Assembly: GCF_000293805.1 (NCBI RefSeq)
Contig: NZ_AMBZ01000001.1
Span: forward strand, 1,082,001 to 1,146,000
Direction: 5' to 3'
DNA from: Paenibacillus alvei DSM 29
Lineage (GTDB): Bacteria > Bacillota > Bacilli > Paenibacillales > Paenibacillaceae
DNA length: 64,000 nucleotides
Shown here: positions 17,696-26,686 of the stretch, in pieces
Layout: each line of letters begins with the position of its first letter
Numbering within the stretch: position 1 is the first letter of the stretch
Translations under genes and position numbers: made by a program
Notes under the pieces: generated by a model
What the model saw: only the letters and a program-made list of their open reading frames with translations
The model's database searches: none
What the model was told of the DNA's origin: nothing

Positions 17696-18673
17696 TTATA
17701 ACGACACGTGACCAAGCTTCTCTGCACGACTCTTAGCAAATGCCGCACTGCCAATCACACCGCCGTCATCAATCAGTTCGCCCTGGCGAATCGTCAACCG
17801 TTCTAAATATCCATGATACACATACTGTTTTAGCGTATCCCGCAACGGCTTCAAAATTCGTTCGCCTGCAAGTGCACCTCCGCCTCCGATTACGATTACA
17901 TCCGGACTGAGCAGGGAAATGGAATACGCTAATCCTTTTCCTAGCACCTGTCCGGTATAATTCATAATCTCGATCGCGAGCTGGTCGCCTTCATCGTATG
18001 CTTGCGAGACATGAGCTGCTGTCAGTTCACCGCGCTCATAAGGAGTGCGCAGCAAGCTCTCGCGACCCTGCTCAAGTGCTTCCTTCGCTTGACGAGCAAT
18101 ACCTGTAGCAGATACGACGGTCTCCAAACATCCCGTCAAGCCGCAGCCGCACGGCGTAGTCTCGCCATCAATGGCCACGTGTCCCAATTCACCCGCCATG
18201 AACCCGCTTCCATAGTGCAGTTCGCCATGAACAACCGTCGCTGCAGCGAGTCCTGTACCGATGGTGACACCATGAACAATCCCTGCACCTCGCCCCGCAC
18301 CGCTCATCGCTTCTCCGAATATATACATTCGGACGTCATTATCAATAAAGACTGGCACCCCTACCTTTGCGCCAAGCCGACCAGAAACATCTACATTGTT
18401 CCACTTCAAATTCGATGCAAAAATACTTACGCCTCGCTCTGGATCAATAAAGCCCGGAATTCCTGCTCCTACCGCTACGAGAAGACTGCGATCTACCCCA
18501 GCCTTAACGAACAATTCATCGACCATCTCAGACATTTTGCTCAGGACATGCTCTACACCAAGGTCTGCTTCAGTTGGACGCTTCACCTTAGTTACCAGCT
18601 CATACTGCTCATTGACCAATCCACATACAATGTTCGTTCCGCCCAGATCAATCCCAACCATATACTGCATCAT
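17696..18673 (-). CDS. ROK-family sugar kinase (glucokinase-like)
   Basis: 325 residues. The ATP phosphate-binding loop is GIDLGGTN, the sugar-site motif is IDNDV, GELGHV is present, and the zinc site reads CGCGLTGCLE, all typical of ROK kinases. A second glycine-rich segment (VIGGGGALAGE) is near the C-terminus. ATG 18673 has GGAGAG 6 bases upstream. Most such Bacillales proteins phosphorylate glucose, but its partner is a KDPG aldolase, so 2-keto-3-deoxygluconate is an alternative substrate by context only. Confidence 0.9.
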   Translation of the reverse strand: MMQYMVGIDLGGTNIVCGLVNEQYELVTKVKRPTEADLGVEHVLSKMSEMVDELFVKAGVDRSLLVAVGAGIPGFIDPERGVSIFASNLKWNNVDVSGRLGAKVGVPVFIDNDVRMYIFGEAMSGAGRGAGIVHGVTIGTGLAAATVVHGELHYGSGFMAGELGHVAIDGETTPCGCGLTGCLETVVSATGIARQAKEALEQGRESLLRTPYERGELTAAHVSQAYDEGDQLAIEIMNYTGQVLGKGLAYSISLLSPDVIVIGGGGALAGERILKPLRDTLKQYVYHGYLERLTIRQGELIDDGGVIGSAAFAKSRAEKLGHVSL

Positions 18674-18949
18674 TGATCGCTCTCCTCGCCTTCCTATTCT
18701 TTCTGTTTGTCAGTACCCACATCGTACAATCCTCGCTTTGACCCTGTCAATGATTGCCTGCACTCTTTTAGCCGTCATGAATTCGCCTTAATTTCGCCTT
18801 AATATTGGAAATGAAATAACAGACGAACAGCCGTGAAAACGCTATAATAGATACTGTGATATGTATCACACGCCAAGAAAAAGGATAATTTCAGAGCCAG
18901 AAGATACCTGTCCTGTTTAGAGTCAACGTTTATGAAGAGGTGTATATCC

Positions 18950-19159
18950 ATGACGTATGTAGATATTAGTTCGATCTCGCCACAATTATTCGTTACGATT
19001 TTATTTTTCCTGCTCATCGTTTGTCCACTGCTTAGTCTCGGCGTAGTGCGTTTATTCCAGCAACGTATAAAGGTAGGGATAACGTATATTGCATCCGCTA
19101 TTATCTCTTACGTTATCTTTTTACTTGTGGCCGATTTCGTACATCGAACATGGAGCTAG
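18950..19159 (+). CDS. Small membrane protein, 69 residues
   Basis: Two hydrophobic helices (PQLFVTILFFLLIVCPLLSL and YIASAIISYVIFLLVADFV) are separated by a basic RLFQQRIKVG loop. AGAGGTG lies 7 bases before ATG 18950, and a terminator follows at once, so it looks like a genuine monocistronic gene. I do not recognise the family. Confidence 0.7.
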   Translation: MTYVDISSISPQLFVTILFFLLIVCPLLSLGVVRLFQQRIKVGITYIASAIISYVIFLLVADFVHRTWS

Positions 19160-19205
19160 CAGGCAGGAACTCATTCCACATGCGAAGACTCCTGCTATCT
19201 CGCAT

Positions 19206-19256
19206 AAAAAAGACCGTTTTGAAGCAGTTCATCTGCCTCGAAACGGTCTTTTTTCT
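19206..19256. terminator. Bidirectional terminator
   Basis: AAAAAGACCGTTT pairs with AAACGGTCTTTTT, with A-run and T-run flanks, between the small membrane protein and the convergent ykyA-like gene. Confidence 0.88.
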
Positions 19257-19276
19257 AATTATGATTTTCATGAATC

Positions 19277-19981
19277 CTATGAATTCGACTCTGTCTTGGC
19301 ACCTTCACCATCTGTCTTCTCTGTGCCAGTTACGTGCATGCCCGCCTGCTTGTAAAACTCTGACTTCTTCACATTGAATGAATTCGTATATTCGTTAAAC
19401 TTAATTTTCAACTGTTCGACTGCACGATAGGCCTCGTTGCGTTCAGAGACAGCTTTCGTAATAGTCTTCAGCTTTGTATCCTTTTGCTTCAACTCGTTGT
19501 ACAGCGCCTGCTCTTGCTGAATCCATTTGCCGTACTTTTCATACATGGAAGTGAACGTTTCGTAGCGCTTCACATAAGCGTCGTACGCTTCTGTTGCCTG
19601 CTTCTTCAAGCCCTCTTCCTTCAGGTTGCTGATTGCGCCGTCAAGCTCGCCCATTTTCTTGCGAGCGTCATCAAGCGTATTTTTCAGCTGTTCCATTGCC
19701 TGCGTACGCTCTTCGAGCGCCTTGCTCGAATTGTCGATCAGCGTCTGTACATTGCGATTGTCCTGCTTGCCTTGAGACAAGATATTGTCGTATTGCTTGC
19801 TGTCCTTCGCTTCCAGTGTGCTCAGCGTCTTCACTGCTTCCGCAACGTTCGCTTCTGCAGCAGATGCCTTCTCGAAACCTTCAAATATTTGTGTCGTCGG
19901 TGCAGCACCGCATCCAGTCAAGCCAATAAGCAGAACGGATGCCAGCGCGGCAACGGCGGTTAGCTTTTTCCAACTTGCCAA
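19277..19981 (-). CDS. ykyA: YkyA-family cell-wall-binding lipoprotein
   Basis: 234 residues with a lipoprotein signal (lipobox LTGC, Cys at about residue 24). Nearly all the rest is charged and helical with coiled-coil character (EERTQAMEQLKNTLDDARKK, then LKQKDTKLKTITKAVSERNE). This length and pattern match the YkyA (DUF) lipoprotein family of Bacillales; the precise role is unknown. It follows the polysaccharide deacetylase by 23 bases, so the two are likely co-transcribed and both act outside the membrane. Confidence 0.8.
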   Translation of the reverse strand: MASWKKLTAVAALASVLLIGLTGCGAAPTTQIFEGFEKASAAEANVAEAVKTLSTLEAKDSKQYDNILSQGKQDNRNVQTLIDNSSKALEERTQAMEQLKNTLDDARKKMGELDGAISNLKEEGLKKQATEAYDAYVKRYETFTSMYEKYGKWIQQEQALYNELKQKDTKLKTITKAVSERNEAYRAVEQLKIKFNEYTNSFNVKKSEFYKQAGMHVTGTEKTDGEGAKTESNS

Positions 19982-20004
19982 TGTGTTAACCTCCTATCCC
20001 CGTG

Positions 20005-20856
20005 CTACAATCGTTTGTCGTGATGGAAATTGCATACGAAATGCGCATTCGGGTCGTACACTTCGAACTCGTAACCCTTGCTTTGAATGTAATCAATAAT
20101 AGCTGGCAATGCATCCAAGGTCTGCTGGCGATCATGCAGCAAAATAACCTCTACGTCTTCTGTCAAGCCCGCCTTAACTTGCTCCAGCACTCGATTCGGT
20201 TGTCCGATATATTTCCAATCCCAAGAGTCGAGTGTCCAGTCCCACATTTTAAAGCCCGCATCTGCAATATCCTTACGGAATGACTCGCCAATTTGCGGTG
20301 CGCTGCCGTATGGAGCACGGATCAATGTTGGCTTGTAGCCCGTTAACTCGTCTACAATGCCCTGCGCCTCCTTGAACTCGTCAATGAAGTTTTTGGAGCC
20401 GCCACTCTTATACAGCTTAGCGTAATCATGCGTCATGCTGTGCAGACCTGGATAATGGCCTTCCTTCACCATGCGCTTCACCGCATCCGGGTATTGTCTC
20501 ATGTTATCGCCCAGCATAAAATAAGTAGCTTTAATATTATGCTGCTTCAATAAGTCCATCATATCATTGGAATATTTGCTCGGCCCATCATCGAACGTCA
20601 AATAGGCAACCTTGCGAGTTAAGCCGTTGTACTCCTTCGGTGATTCTTTCTCTTGTGCTGCTGTTCCAAAAGGAACGACTTCTGTCACAATCAACTCGCT
20701 TCCAGATGCTGTATCTGTTCCGAGCAGGCTCTTAGCTCCAGCGTATATTCCGACGCCAATGACGACAAGAAGCATGAGCAATACGGTGCGTCCAATTAAC
20801 TTTTTGCGTTTCTTACGGCGACGGTTGCCGGCCGACACCATACCTCGATCCATCAT
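20005..20856 (-). CDS. Membrane-anchored polysaccharide deacetylase
   Basis: A basic N-terminus (RRRKKRKKLIGR) and one transmembrane helix precede a NodB-type carbohydrate esterase 4 domain. The metal motif TFDDGP and the following HSMTH (His pair) are present, and the later motifs IRAPYGSAP and LLHDR provide the catalytic remainder. It probably deacetylates peptidoglycan or another wall polymer. I start at ATG 20856 near AAGGAT; an upstream TTG at 20895 in the same frame has no visible site. It sits directly before the ykyA-like gene. Confidence 0.9.
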   Translation of the reverse strand: MMDRGMVSAGNRRRKKRKKLIGRTVLLMLLVVIGVGIYAGAKSLLGTDTASGSELIVTEVVPFGTAAQEKESPKEYNGLTRKVAYLTFDDGPSKYSNDMMDLLKQHNIKATYFMLGDNMRQYPDAVKRMVKEGHYPGLHSMTHDYAKLYKSGGSKNFIDEFKEAQGIVDELTGYKPTLIRAPYGSAPQIGESFRKDIADAGFKMWDWTLDSWDWKYIGQPNRVLEQVKAGLTEDVEVILLHDRQQTLDALPAIIDYIQSKGYEFEVYDPNAHFVCNFHHDKRL

Positions 20857-21022
20857 TATCCTTATCCACTTCCTTCTAGCGACTTGTTTCGACAACTACT
20901 ATAATATAAATCTAGCATTAGGGCATTACAGAAACATTACAACTCTATTGATTTTATCAAAAAATAGATACAATGTTGTTACCATCTCAAGAAAATGGTT
21001 ACAAATACATGAAAAATATGAC

Positions 21023-21065
21023 AAAAAAAGCCCTCTGTCCACCTTTTCCACAGTACAGAGGGCCT
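21023..21065 (-). terminator. Terminator downstream of topB
   Basis: GCCCTCTGT pairs perfectly with ACAGAGGGC, and on the minus strand seven T follow. It lies about 160 bases after the topB stop. In the intervening bases I see nothing else. Confidence 0.85.
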
Positions 21066-21225
21066 ATTGAAACTAGAAAAAGCATATGCTCACTAGGTCA
21101 TATGACCCTGTTAGCCAGCTTTGTTCTACTTGTAATGATTTTGTCATCACCGAAGAACGTTACATGATCGCTGTCGTGTTCATTTCATTTTCTGCTGTAC
21201 ATTTTGACGCGTATTTTCGTTCGTT

Positions 21226-23379
21226 TTACTGTTTATCCTGCTTCTCCATCGCTGCCTTCAGCAAGTCGCCCAAGCTGTTGCCGATTGATTCCTGCTTCTC
21301 GTATTTCTTGAGCAAATTTCGCGTTTCATGCTTGCGTGCCTTGCCTCCGCCCTCATCCAGCTTTTCGGTTATGTTGCAAGCGAGACACTGCACATACTTG
21401 CCTGCCTTGCCAATCTTAAATTCCATTTTCTTATGGCATTGCGGGCAGCGGCGATTTGAGAGCTGCTTCTCATCAGAACGCTTGTATTCACAAGACTTGC
21501 TGGAGCAAATAAGACGCGTACCGCGCTTCGACTTCCGCTCCATTAGGCGTGAACCACATTCCGGACAATGGCGATTCGTCAAATTATGCGGCTTGTATTC
21601 CGCGCTGCTCGTCTTCACTTCTTTTACCAGTTGCTCGGTCATCTCCCGTATCTGATTCATGAACGTTGAAGTGCGCGCTTCGCCCCGTGCGATACGCTCC
21701 AATTCCCGCTCCCAGCGAGCGGTAAGCTCTGGAGATCTCAACTGATCCGAAGTAAGGCGAATTAACTGCTCCCCCTTGCCTGTCGGTTGAAGCGATGCGC
21801 CTTGGCGCTCAATGGTATCAGAAGATACAAGTTTCTCAATAATATCCGCGCGTGTGGCTGGCGTGCCGAGTCCATGCTTCTCCATCTGCGTCAGCAACGT
21901 AGCTTCTGTGTAGCGGGCCGGCGGCTTCGTGCGATCTCTGCGCGTTATTACTCGCTTCACTGCCAGCTTATCGCCATTCGTTAAGCTCGGCAGGCGTTGT
22001 TCCTTATTCCAAGCCGACTGATGATCCTCCTCCTGATCCTCATTTGAGGATGTATCATCCCAGTCCCCTTCATAGGCTTGACGCCAGCCGATGTCAAGCA
22101 TCGTGCGTCCCTTCGCATAGAGTCGCTCACCGCCAAGCTCAATTGTAACCGCAACCTGCTCATACTTCGCTGGCGGCAGGAATAAGGCGATATAGCGCCG
22201 CGCAATCAAATCGTACAGCTTGCGTTCATCTGTAGACAACGCCGACAGTCGCAGCGGCTCATCGGTTGGAATGATGGCATGGTGATCTGTAACCTTGCTG
22301 TCATCCACGATGCGCTTCGTAACAGACAGATTGCGGCTCCCGCGCAGGAGCAACTTCGCAGCTGCTGCATAAGGCCCCACAGCCATCGCGCTCAGTCGCT
22401 CTTTAAGAGTACCGACCATATCCGAGGACAAGTAGCGGCTGTCTGTGCGCGGATAAGTGACAAGCTTATGCTGTTCATATAGACGCTGCAACACATTCGA
22501 TGTTTGCTTGGCTGAGAATCCATAACGGCGGTTTGCATCCCGCTGCAGCTCAGTAAGATCATATGCGAGCGGATGCGGTTCATTCTTCGTAGACTTCTTC
22601 AAATCCGCCACAATAGCTTGCCGACCGTTCTGCAGCTTGGCAGCGATGGCTTGGGCTGCTTGTTCATTGAAAATGCGTCCGTCTCCGTTGGCCCCACGCC
22701 ATACTGCTTCGAACCCGCCGCAATCCGCGTGTATCGTGTCGTACTCCTCGGATTGGAAGTTCTTGATCTCCTGCTCCCGCGACATCATCATCGCAAGTGT
22801 CGGCGTCTGCACACGTCCCGCAGACAGTGGAGTTTCGAACTTGCAGGTTAAGGCGCGAGTTACATTCAAGCCGATAAGCCAATCCGCCTCTGCCCGACAG
22901 CGCGCAGATTCATACAGGCGATCGAATTGATTGCCTGGCTTCAGTTGGCGGAAGCCTTCCTTGATTGCCTTATCCGTCTGCGACGATATCCATAGGCGGC
23001 GGAACGGCTTGTTCCACTTCACCATTTCCATGACCCAGCGTGCCAACAGCTCTCCCTCACGCGCCGCATCTGTTGCAACGATGAGATCCTTAATATCCTG
23101 ACGCTTGCACAACTGCTGTACGACCTTGAATTGATGCGATGACTCGCGCAGCACCTTCAGCTTCATCTTCTGCGGAATCATTGGCAAGTCTTCCAGATTC
23201 CAAGTCTGATACTTCTTGTCATAGTCTTCTGGCTCCGCCAATCCGACCAAATGGCCTAATGCCCATGTTACGACATAGTCAGGCCCTTCAAAATATTGTT
23301 TATGAGACGTGCGGCATCCAAGTACACGGGCGATCTCGCGACCAACCGATGGCTTTTCCGCAAGTACGAGTGATTTCAT
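21226..23379 (-). CDS. topB: DNA topoisomerase III
   Basis: 717-residue type IA topoisomerase, which passes and decatenates single strands. The Toprim domain begins VLAEKPSVGREIARVLG and has ATDAAREGELLARW; the catalytic tyrosine is in VTYPRTDSRYL. Conserved HHAIIPT and TRADIIEKL follow. The C-terminus has two four-cysteine zinc ribbons (CPECGSRL to CSSKSC and CPQCHKKM to CLAC). ATG 23379 is preferred because GGAAGG lies about 9 bases upstream; an ATG at 23400 has none. Bacillus relatives have the same size. It is a single-gene unit. Confidence 0.95.
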   Translation of the reverse strand: MKSLVLAEKPSVGREIARVLGCRTSHKQYFEGPDYVVTWALGHLVGLAEPEDYDKKYQTWNLEDLPMIPQKMKLKVLRESSHQFKVVQQLCKRQDIKDLIVATDAAREGELLARWVMEMVKWNKPFRRLWISSQTDKAIKEGFRQLKPGNQFDRLYESARCRAEADWLIGLNVTRALTCKFETPLSAGRVQTPTLAMMMSREQEIKNFQSEEYDTIHADCGGFEAVWRGANGDGRIFNEQAAQAIAAKLQNGRQAIVADLKKSTKNEPHPLAYDLTELQRDANRRYGFSAKQTSNVLQRLYEQHKLVTYPRTDSRYLSSDMVGTLKERLSAMAVGPYAAAAKLLLRGSRNLSVTKRIVDDSKVTDHHAIIPTDEPLRLSALSTDERKLYDLIARRYIALFLPPAKYEQVAVTIELGGERLYAKGRTMLDIGWRQAYEGDWDDTSSNEDQEEDHQSAWNKEQRLPSLTNGDKLAVKRVITRRDRTKPPARYTEATLLTQMEKHGLGTPATRADIIEKLVSSDTIERQGASLQPTGKGEQLIRLTSDQLRSPELTARWERELERIARGEARTSTFMNQIREMTEQLVKEVKTSSAEYKPHNLTNRHCPECGSRLMERKSKRGTRLICSSKSCEYKRSDEKQLSNRRCPQCHKKMEFKIGKAGKYVQCLACNITEKLDEGGGKARKHETRNLLKKYEKQESIGNSLGDLLKAAMEKQDKQ

Positions 23380-23522
23380 ACATCCATTCCTTCCCTTCAT
23401 TCTGCTGCTCCTATTATAGCATGACCTTCAACCGCCTTTTGGCTTCTGATATGATAAGGGTATAATCGTATTGGATTCCGACTATCGCAAGGTATTTATA
23501 GGGAAAGGGGAAGCTGCGCCTC

Positions 23523-24239
23523 ATGTCGTTCAACGCCTTCCAACTGAAGCTGCTGGCAGCCGCGCTCATGACACTGGATCATATACAGGCATACTTCCCA
23601 GACTCCGTCCCGCTCGCCTTTCACTGGCTTGGGCGGCTGTCCGCGCCAATCTTTTTCTTTCTACTCATTGAAGGGTATGCATTCACTCGTAATCGAAGAT
23701 GTTATTTGCTGCGTCTGGCTGCAGGCGCTGCCGTGATGGCTGCCGGAAGCACGCTGCTCCTCTATTTGCTTCCTGGGGGATCGATCCCGAACAATATCTT
23801 TCTATCCATGCTTGGGGCGTTATTATTACTGACAACCTATGATTGGGCACTGCGTACTGAATCGGGTGTGGCAGGATGGGTGCTGTGTTGTGCTGTAGCA
23901 TCCTTAATGATAGTTGTAGTAGAATTCAGCTGGCTGTCCGTTTCGATGGCACTTGTATTCTACCTGTTCCGGGGACGAGGGCGCGCAATGGCTGTCGCTT
24001 TTATCATCTCTTCCCTAGCACTCACTATCGGAATGGATTTGTTCGCTTACCGAGAACCGGCATTGTGGAGCTTAGCGTACGATTGGCGGATCAACGCTCA
24101 GTGGATGATGATTTTTGCTATTATTCCGATCAGTTTCTACAATCAACAACGTGGGTATCAATCCATATGGGGAAAATACGGCTTCTACCTGTATTATCCG
24201 CTTCATATCTGGATATTGTATGCAAGCAGTACGGCATGA
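23523..24239 (+). CDS. TraX-family membrane protein
   Basis: 238 residues with about seven or eight hydrophobic segments. The N-terminal pattern FNAFQLKLLAAALMTLDH, then FHWLGRLSAPIFFFLLIEGY, and the C-terminal pattern YDWRINAQWMMIFAIIPISF are typical of the TraX family, named for the F-pilin acetylase but widespread in Firmicutes without conjugation genes. Its role here is unknown; acyl transfer at the membrane is possible. It is followed by a second, related gene at 24310. Confidence 0.88.
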   Translation: MSFNAFQLKLLAAALMTLDHIQAYFPDSVPLAFHWLGRLSAPIFFFLLIEGYAFTRNRRCYLLRLAAGAAVMAAGSTLLLYLLPGGSIPNNIFLSMLGALLLLTTYDWALRTESGVAGWVLCCAVASLMIVVVEFSWLSVSMALVFYLFRGRGRAMAVAFIISSLALTIGMDLFAYREPALWSLAYDWRINAQWMMIFAIIPISFYNQQRGYQSIWGKYGFYLYYPLHIWILYASSTA

Positions 24240-24309
24240 GAATAGAAGGACGGTTTTGTTTTTAACCCTTCCAACAACATAAGAACCAACAGAATTTGGA
24301 GGATGTAAT

Positions 24310-25031
24310 GTGCGTTTGGATCGTTTTCAACTAAAGCTGCTCGGCATGACGCTTATGGTGCTTGACCATATGAACCAGTTCCTGCCGGGTATGCCCATAT
24401 GGTTCGGGTGGTTCGGTCGGATCGTCGCTCCGATCTTTTTCTACTTTATCGTAGAGGGCTTCTACCACACCCGGAGCCGCGTCAAATATATGCTTCGCCT
24501 ATTCAAGTGGGCAGTTATTACCAAGCTTGGCAGCACATTGCTTCAGCTCGCATTGCCTAGTGAGACTGTCAGCGTCATGAATAATATTTTTTGTCCCTAT
24601 TAATGGGACTATTGCTCTTAACTGCAATCGAATGGACGAAGAAAACACGCTACTACGCCCTTGGAACTCTATACATCATCCTCGCCGTAATCGGCGGGAC
24701 ATTTACAGAGGCGTCCATACTCGGCGTCGCGATGACGCTGATTTTCTATCTTTTCCGTGAACGTAGGAGTCTAATGGCGATCGCATATGTAATTGTAATG
24801 CTGCTGATTGCCGTAGGTCTCGGCTCTCTCGGCATTCCGCCCGATGAAGTCTTCTCCTATGACAATTTATTTGTCCTGAACTATCAGTGGATGATGATAT
24901 TCGCCATAATCCCGATTCTGCTGTATGACGGAGAACGCGGGTATCATGCCAAGTGGTCCAAGTATATGTTCTACGTATTTTATCCGGTACATATTTGGAT
25001 TCTATATACCATTGGCGTTCTAGTTCGATAA
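24310..25031 (+). pseudogene. Second TraX-family membrane protein, frameshifted
   Basis: It has the same layout as its upstream neighbour (RFQLKLLGMTLMVLDH, WFGRIVAPIFFYFIVEGF, LNYQWMMIFAIIPILLYDGE). The frame ends at TAA about 24600 after NNIFCPY; one more T in the run of six before GTCCC would give NNIFLSLLMGLLLL and a 240-residue product, matching the 238 of the paralogue (NNIFLSMLGALLLL). GTG 24310 has GGAGG 7 bases upstream. Homopolymer undercalling is the likeliest cause. The two genes form a tandem duplication. Confidence 0.82.
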
Positions 25032-25214
25032 TGAGCGGCGCAGTGCTGTCTCTTCCATGGTTGTGCAACCAGCAGAAGGGATGGCCCTTTTTCTTTTTCC
25101 GAACCCCTGAGCTTCAGAGGTAGGCAAATAGCATTGATTCTCAGAGTATACGCATGATTTCCTCTGTTGTATAGAGATAATATAGATGTCATACCACGCC
25201 ATAACACCTCATTT

Positions 25215-25257
25215 AAATTGTGCACAATTTAATTTTATAAAATATAATTGCACAAAT
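25215..25257 (+). promoter_or_regulatory. Palindromic operator/promoter before gpx-ohrR
   Basis: AAATTGTGCACAATTT (25215-25230) is a perfect 16-base palindrome, and a related AATTGCACAAAT follows at 25246. A TATAAT lies between them at 25243, with TTGTGC at 25218 as a possible -35 (spacing 19). AT-rich dyads of this type (AATTG...CAATT) resemble OhrR operators. The downstream operon ends with an OhrR-like gene, so autoregulation is inferred. In the rest of the gap 25032-25373 I see no gene. Confidence 0.6.
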
Positions 25258-25373
25258 GATTATTCCATGATATAACGATTACAGCACTATATTTGATAAA
25301 CAACCGAAACAGAAGATGCAGTTTCATTGCTTTACGATATTGCAATTTTTTATAAATAAAGGAGCGAAATAAT

Positions 25374-25853
25374 ATGACCACGGTATACGATTATTCCGTC
25401 AAAAAACCAAACGGAGATGAAGCGTCGCTGTCGAGCTACGAAGGACAGGTGCTCGTAATCGTTAACACAGCCAGCAAATGCGGCTTCACCCCTCAATTTA
25501 CTGAGCTGCAGCAATTGTATGACCAATATAAGGAGCAGGGCTTGGTCGTTCTCGGCTTCCCATGTGACCAGTTTGGCAATCAAGAGTTTGGAGATATGAA
25601 GGAAACAATGGAATTTTGCCAAGTAAACTATGGCGTTTCCTTCCCGATGTTCGCCAAGGTTGATGTGAAGGGCGATCATGCAGAGCCATTGTTCCAGCAT
25701 TTGGTGACCGAGAAGAAGGGCCTTCTTGGCAGCACCGATATTAAGTGGAACTTCACGAAGTTCCTCATCGATCGCACAGGGGCCGTCGTGAAGCGTTACG
25801 CTCCGCAAACCTCCCCTTCCAAGCTGAAAGAAGATATCGAAGCCTTATTGTAA
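25374..25853 (+). CDS. gpx: Glutathione peroxidase family protein (thiol peroxidase)
   Basis: 159 residues. The peroxidatic cysteine is C36 in NTASKCGFT. The catalytic-tetrad region FPCDQFGNQE and the WNF motif (IKWNFTKF) are present. C82 is at the usual position of the resolving cysteine of thioredoxin-dependent Gpx-type enzymes, so reduction by thioredoxin is more likely than by glutathione. GGAGCG precedes ATG 25374. It is co-transcribed with the OhrR-like regulator 24 bases downstream. Confidence 0.93.
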   Translation: MTTVYDYSVKKPNGDEASLSSYEGQVLVIVNTASKCGFTPQFTELQQLYDQYKEQGLVVLGFPCDQFGNQEFGDMKETMEFCQVNYGVSFPMFAKVDVKGDHAEPLFQHLVTEKKGLLGSTDIKWNFTKFLIDRTGAVVKRYAPQTSPSKLKEDIEALL

Positions 25854-25877
25854 GGTGCAGCAGGAGATGAGAACATC

Positions 25878-26357
25878 ATGACATCAAAGCAGGACAACAC
25901 GATACAGCCAGACGACCTACTCAAGCTGGACAATCAGCTCTGCTTCGCCATCTATACAGCATCCAAGGAAATTACGAAGCTGTATCGGCCTATGCTGGAG
26001 AAGCTGCAACTGACCTATCCCCAATACATTACCTTGCTTGCACTATGGGAAACGGACAATCTCACCGTGAAAGAGCTCGGTCAACGACTATCTCTCGATT
26101 CCGGTACGCTAACACCAATGCTGAAGCGAATGGAGCAGCAGCAACTCATTGAGCGTAAGCGCGGCGCACAGGATGAGCGGCAAGTTTTTATTACCCTTAC
26201 GCCAAAAGGGCGCGAATTGAAGTCAACTGCTAGCTGTATCCCAGCAGAGCTGGTCAATAAAGCTTCTTCCGCACATATTCCCGTGGATAGTCTGATGCGC
26301 AGCATTCAAGAGCTGACCGCTCATTTGCGCCGACTCCATGATGCAGCAACGGAGTAG
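25878..26357 (+). CDS. ohrR: MarR-family peroxide sensor, OhrR-like
   Basis: 159-residue winged-helix regulator. LDNQLCFAIYTASKEITKLY matches the first helix of OhrR, with the redox cysteine at C22. The DNA-binding part includes LTVKELGQRLSLDSGTLTPM and a wing with DERQVFI. A second cysteine, C120, may form a disulfide with C22 of the other subunit, as in two-Cys OhrR proteins. It follows a peroxidase gene, and a palindrome lies before the operon, consistent with derepression by organic peroxides. Confidence 0.88.
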   Translation: MTSKQDNTIQPDDLLKLDNQLCFAIYTASKEITKLYRPMLEKLQLTYPQYITLLALWETDNLTVKELGQRLSLDSGTLTPMLKRMEQQQLIERKRGAQDERQVFITLTPKGRELKSTASCIPAELVNKASSAHIPVDSLMRSIQELTAHLRRLHDAATE

Positions 26358-26374
26358 AACAAACGAATGATGCA

Positions 26375-26402
26375 TTGACTTTCAGGGAAAAAGCTATATA
26401 AT
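26375..26402 (+). promoter_or_regulatory. Sigma-A promoter of the serS T-box unit
   Basis: TTGACT and a perfect TATAAT are spaced 16 bases. Transcription should begin near 26409 at the start of the T-box leader. Confidence 0.8.
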
Positions 26403-26404
26403 GA

Positions 26405-26652
26405 TATCAACAATTCAGATACGGAAATTTGCCAATGAAGAGCATCCAACTCGGAGGCGTTCTCGTCAAGGCGTCGGCTTGCCCGATGTGCCCTAAGTGA
26501 ACCGGCACCGCCCGTTACCGCGGAACCAAGAGGATCTTCAACCTGCTTCCTGTAAGCTACCGCTTACTTGCAGCACTGATGATCAAGTTGGGTGGCACCG
26601 CGAGCTAGCGCTCCTCGTCCCAATCGGATGAGGAGCGCTATTTGTATTTTCT
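26405..26652 (+). promoter_or_regulatory. T-box leader (seryl-tRNA responsive) with terminator
   Basis: The conserved T-box sequence GGTGGCACCGCG is at 26591-26602, where the antiterminator bulge pairs with the tRNA acceptor end. It is followed by the terminator TAGCGCTCCTC/GAGGAGCGCTA (26606-26640) and T-rich bases. The upstream 180 bases form the stem I to III region. Seryl specificity is inferred from the downstream seryl-tRNA synthetase; I did not assign the specifier codon. Confidence 0.92.
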
Positions 26653-26686
26653 ACTAACAGGAATCGCGGTAAAGGAGACGGTGACT

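Noticed and set aside
23523-25031. Integrative or conjugative element suggested by the TraX-like genes
   Set aside because: No integrase, relaxase, attachment repeats or other transfer genes; TraX-family proteins are common in non-mobile contexts.
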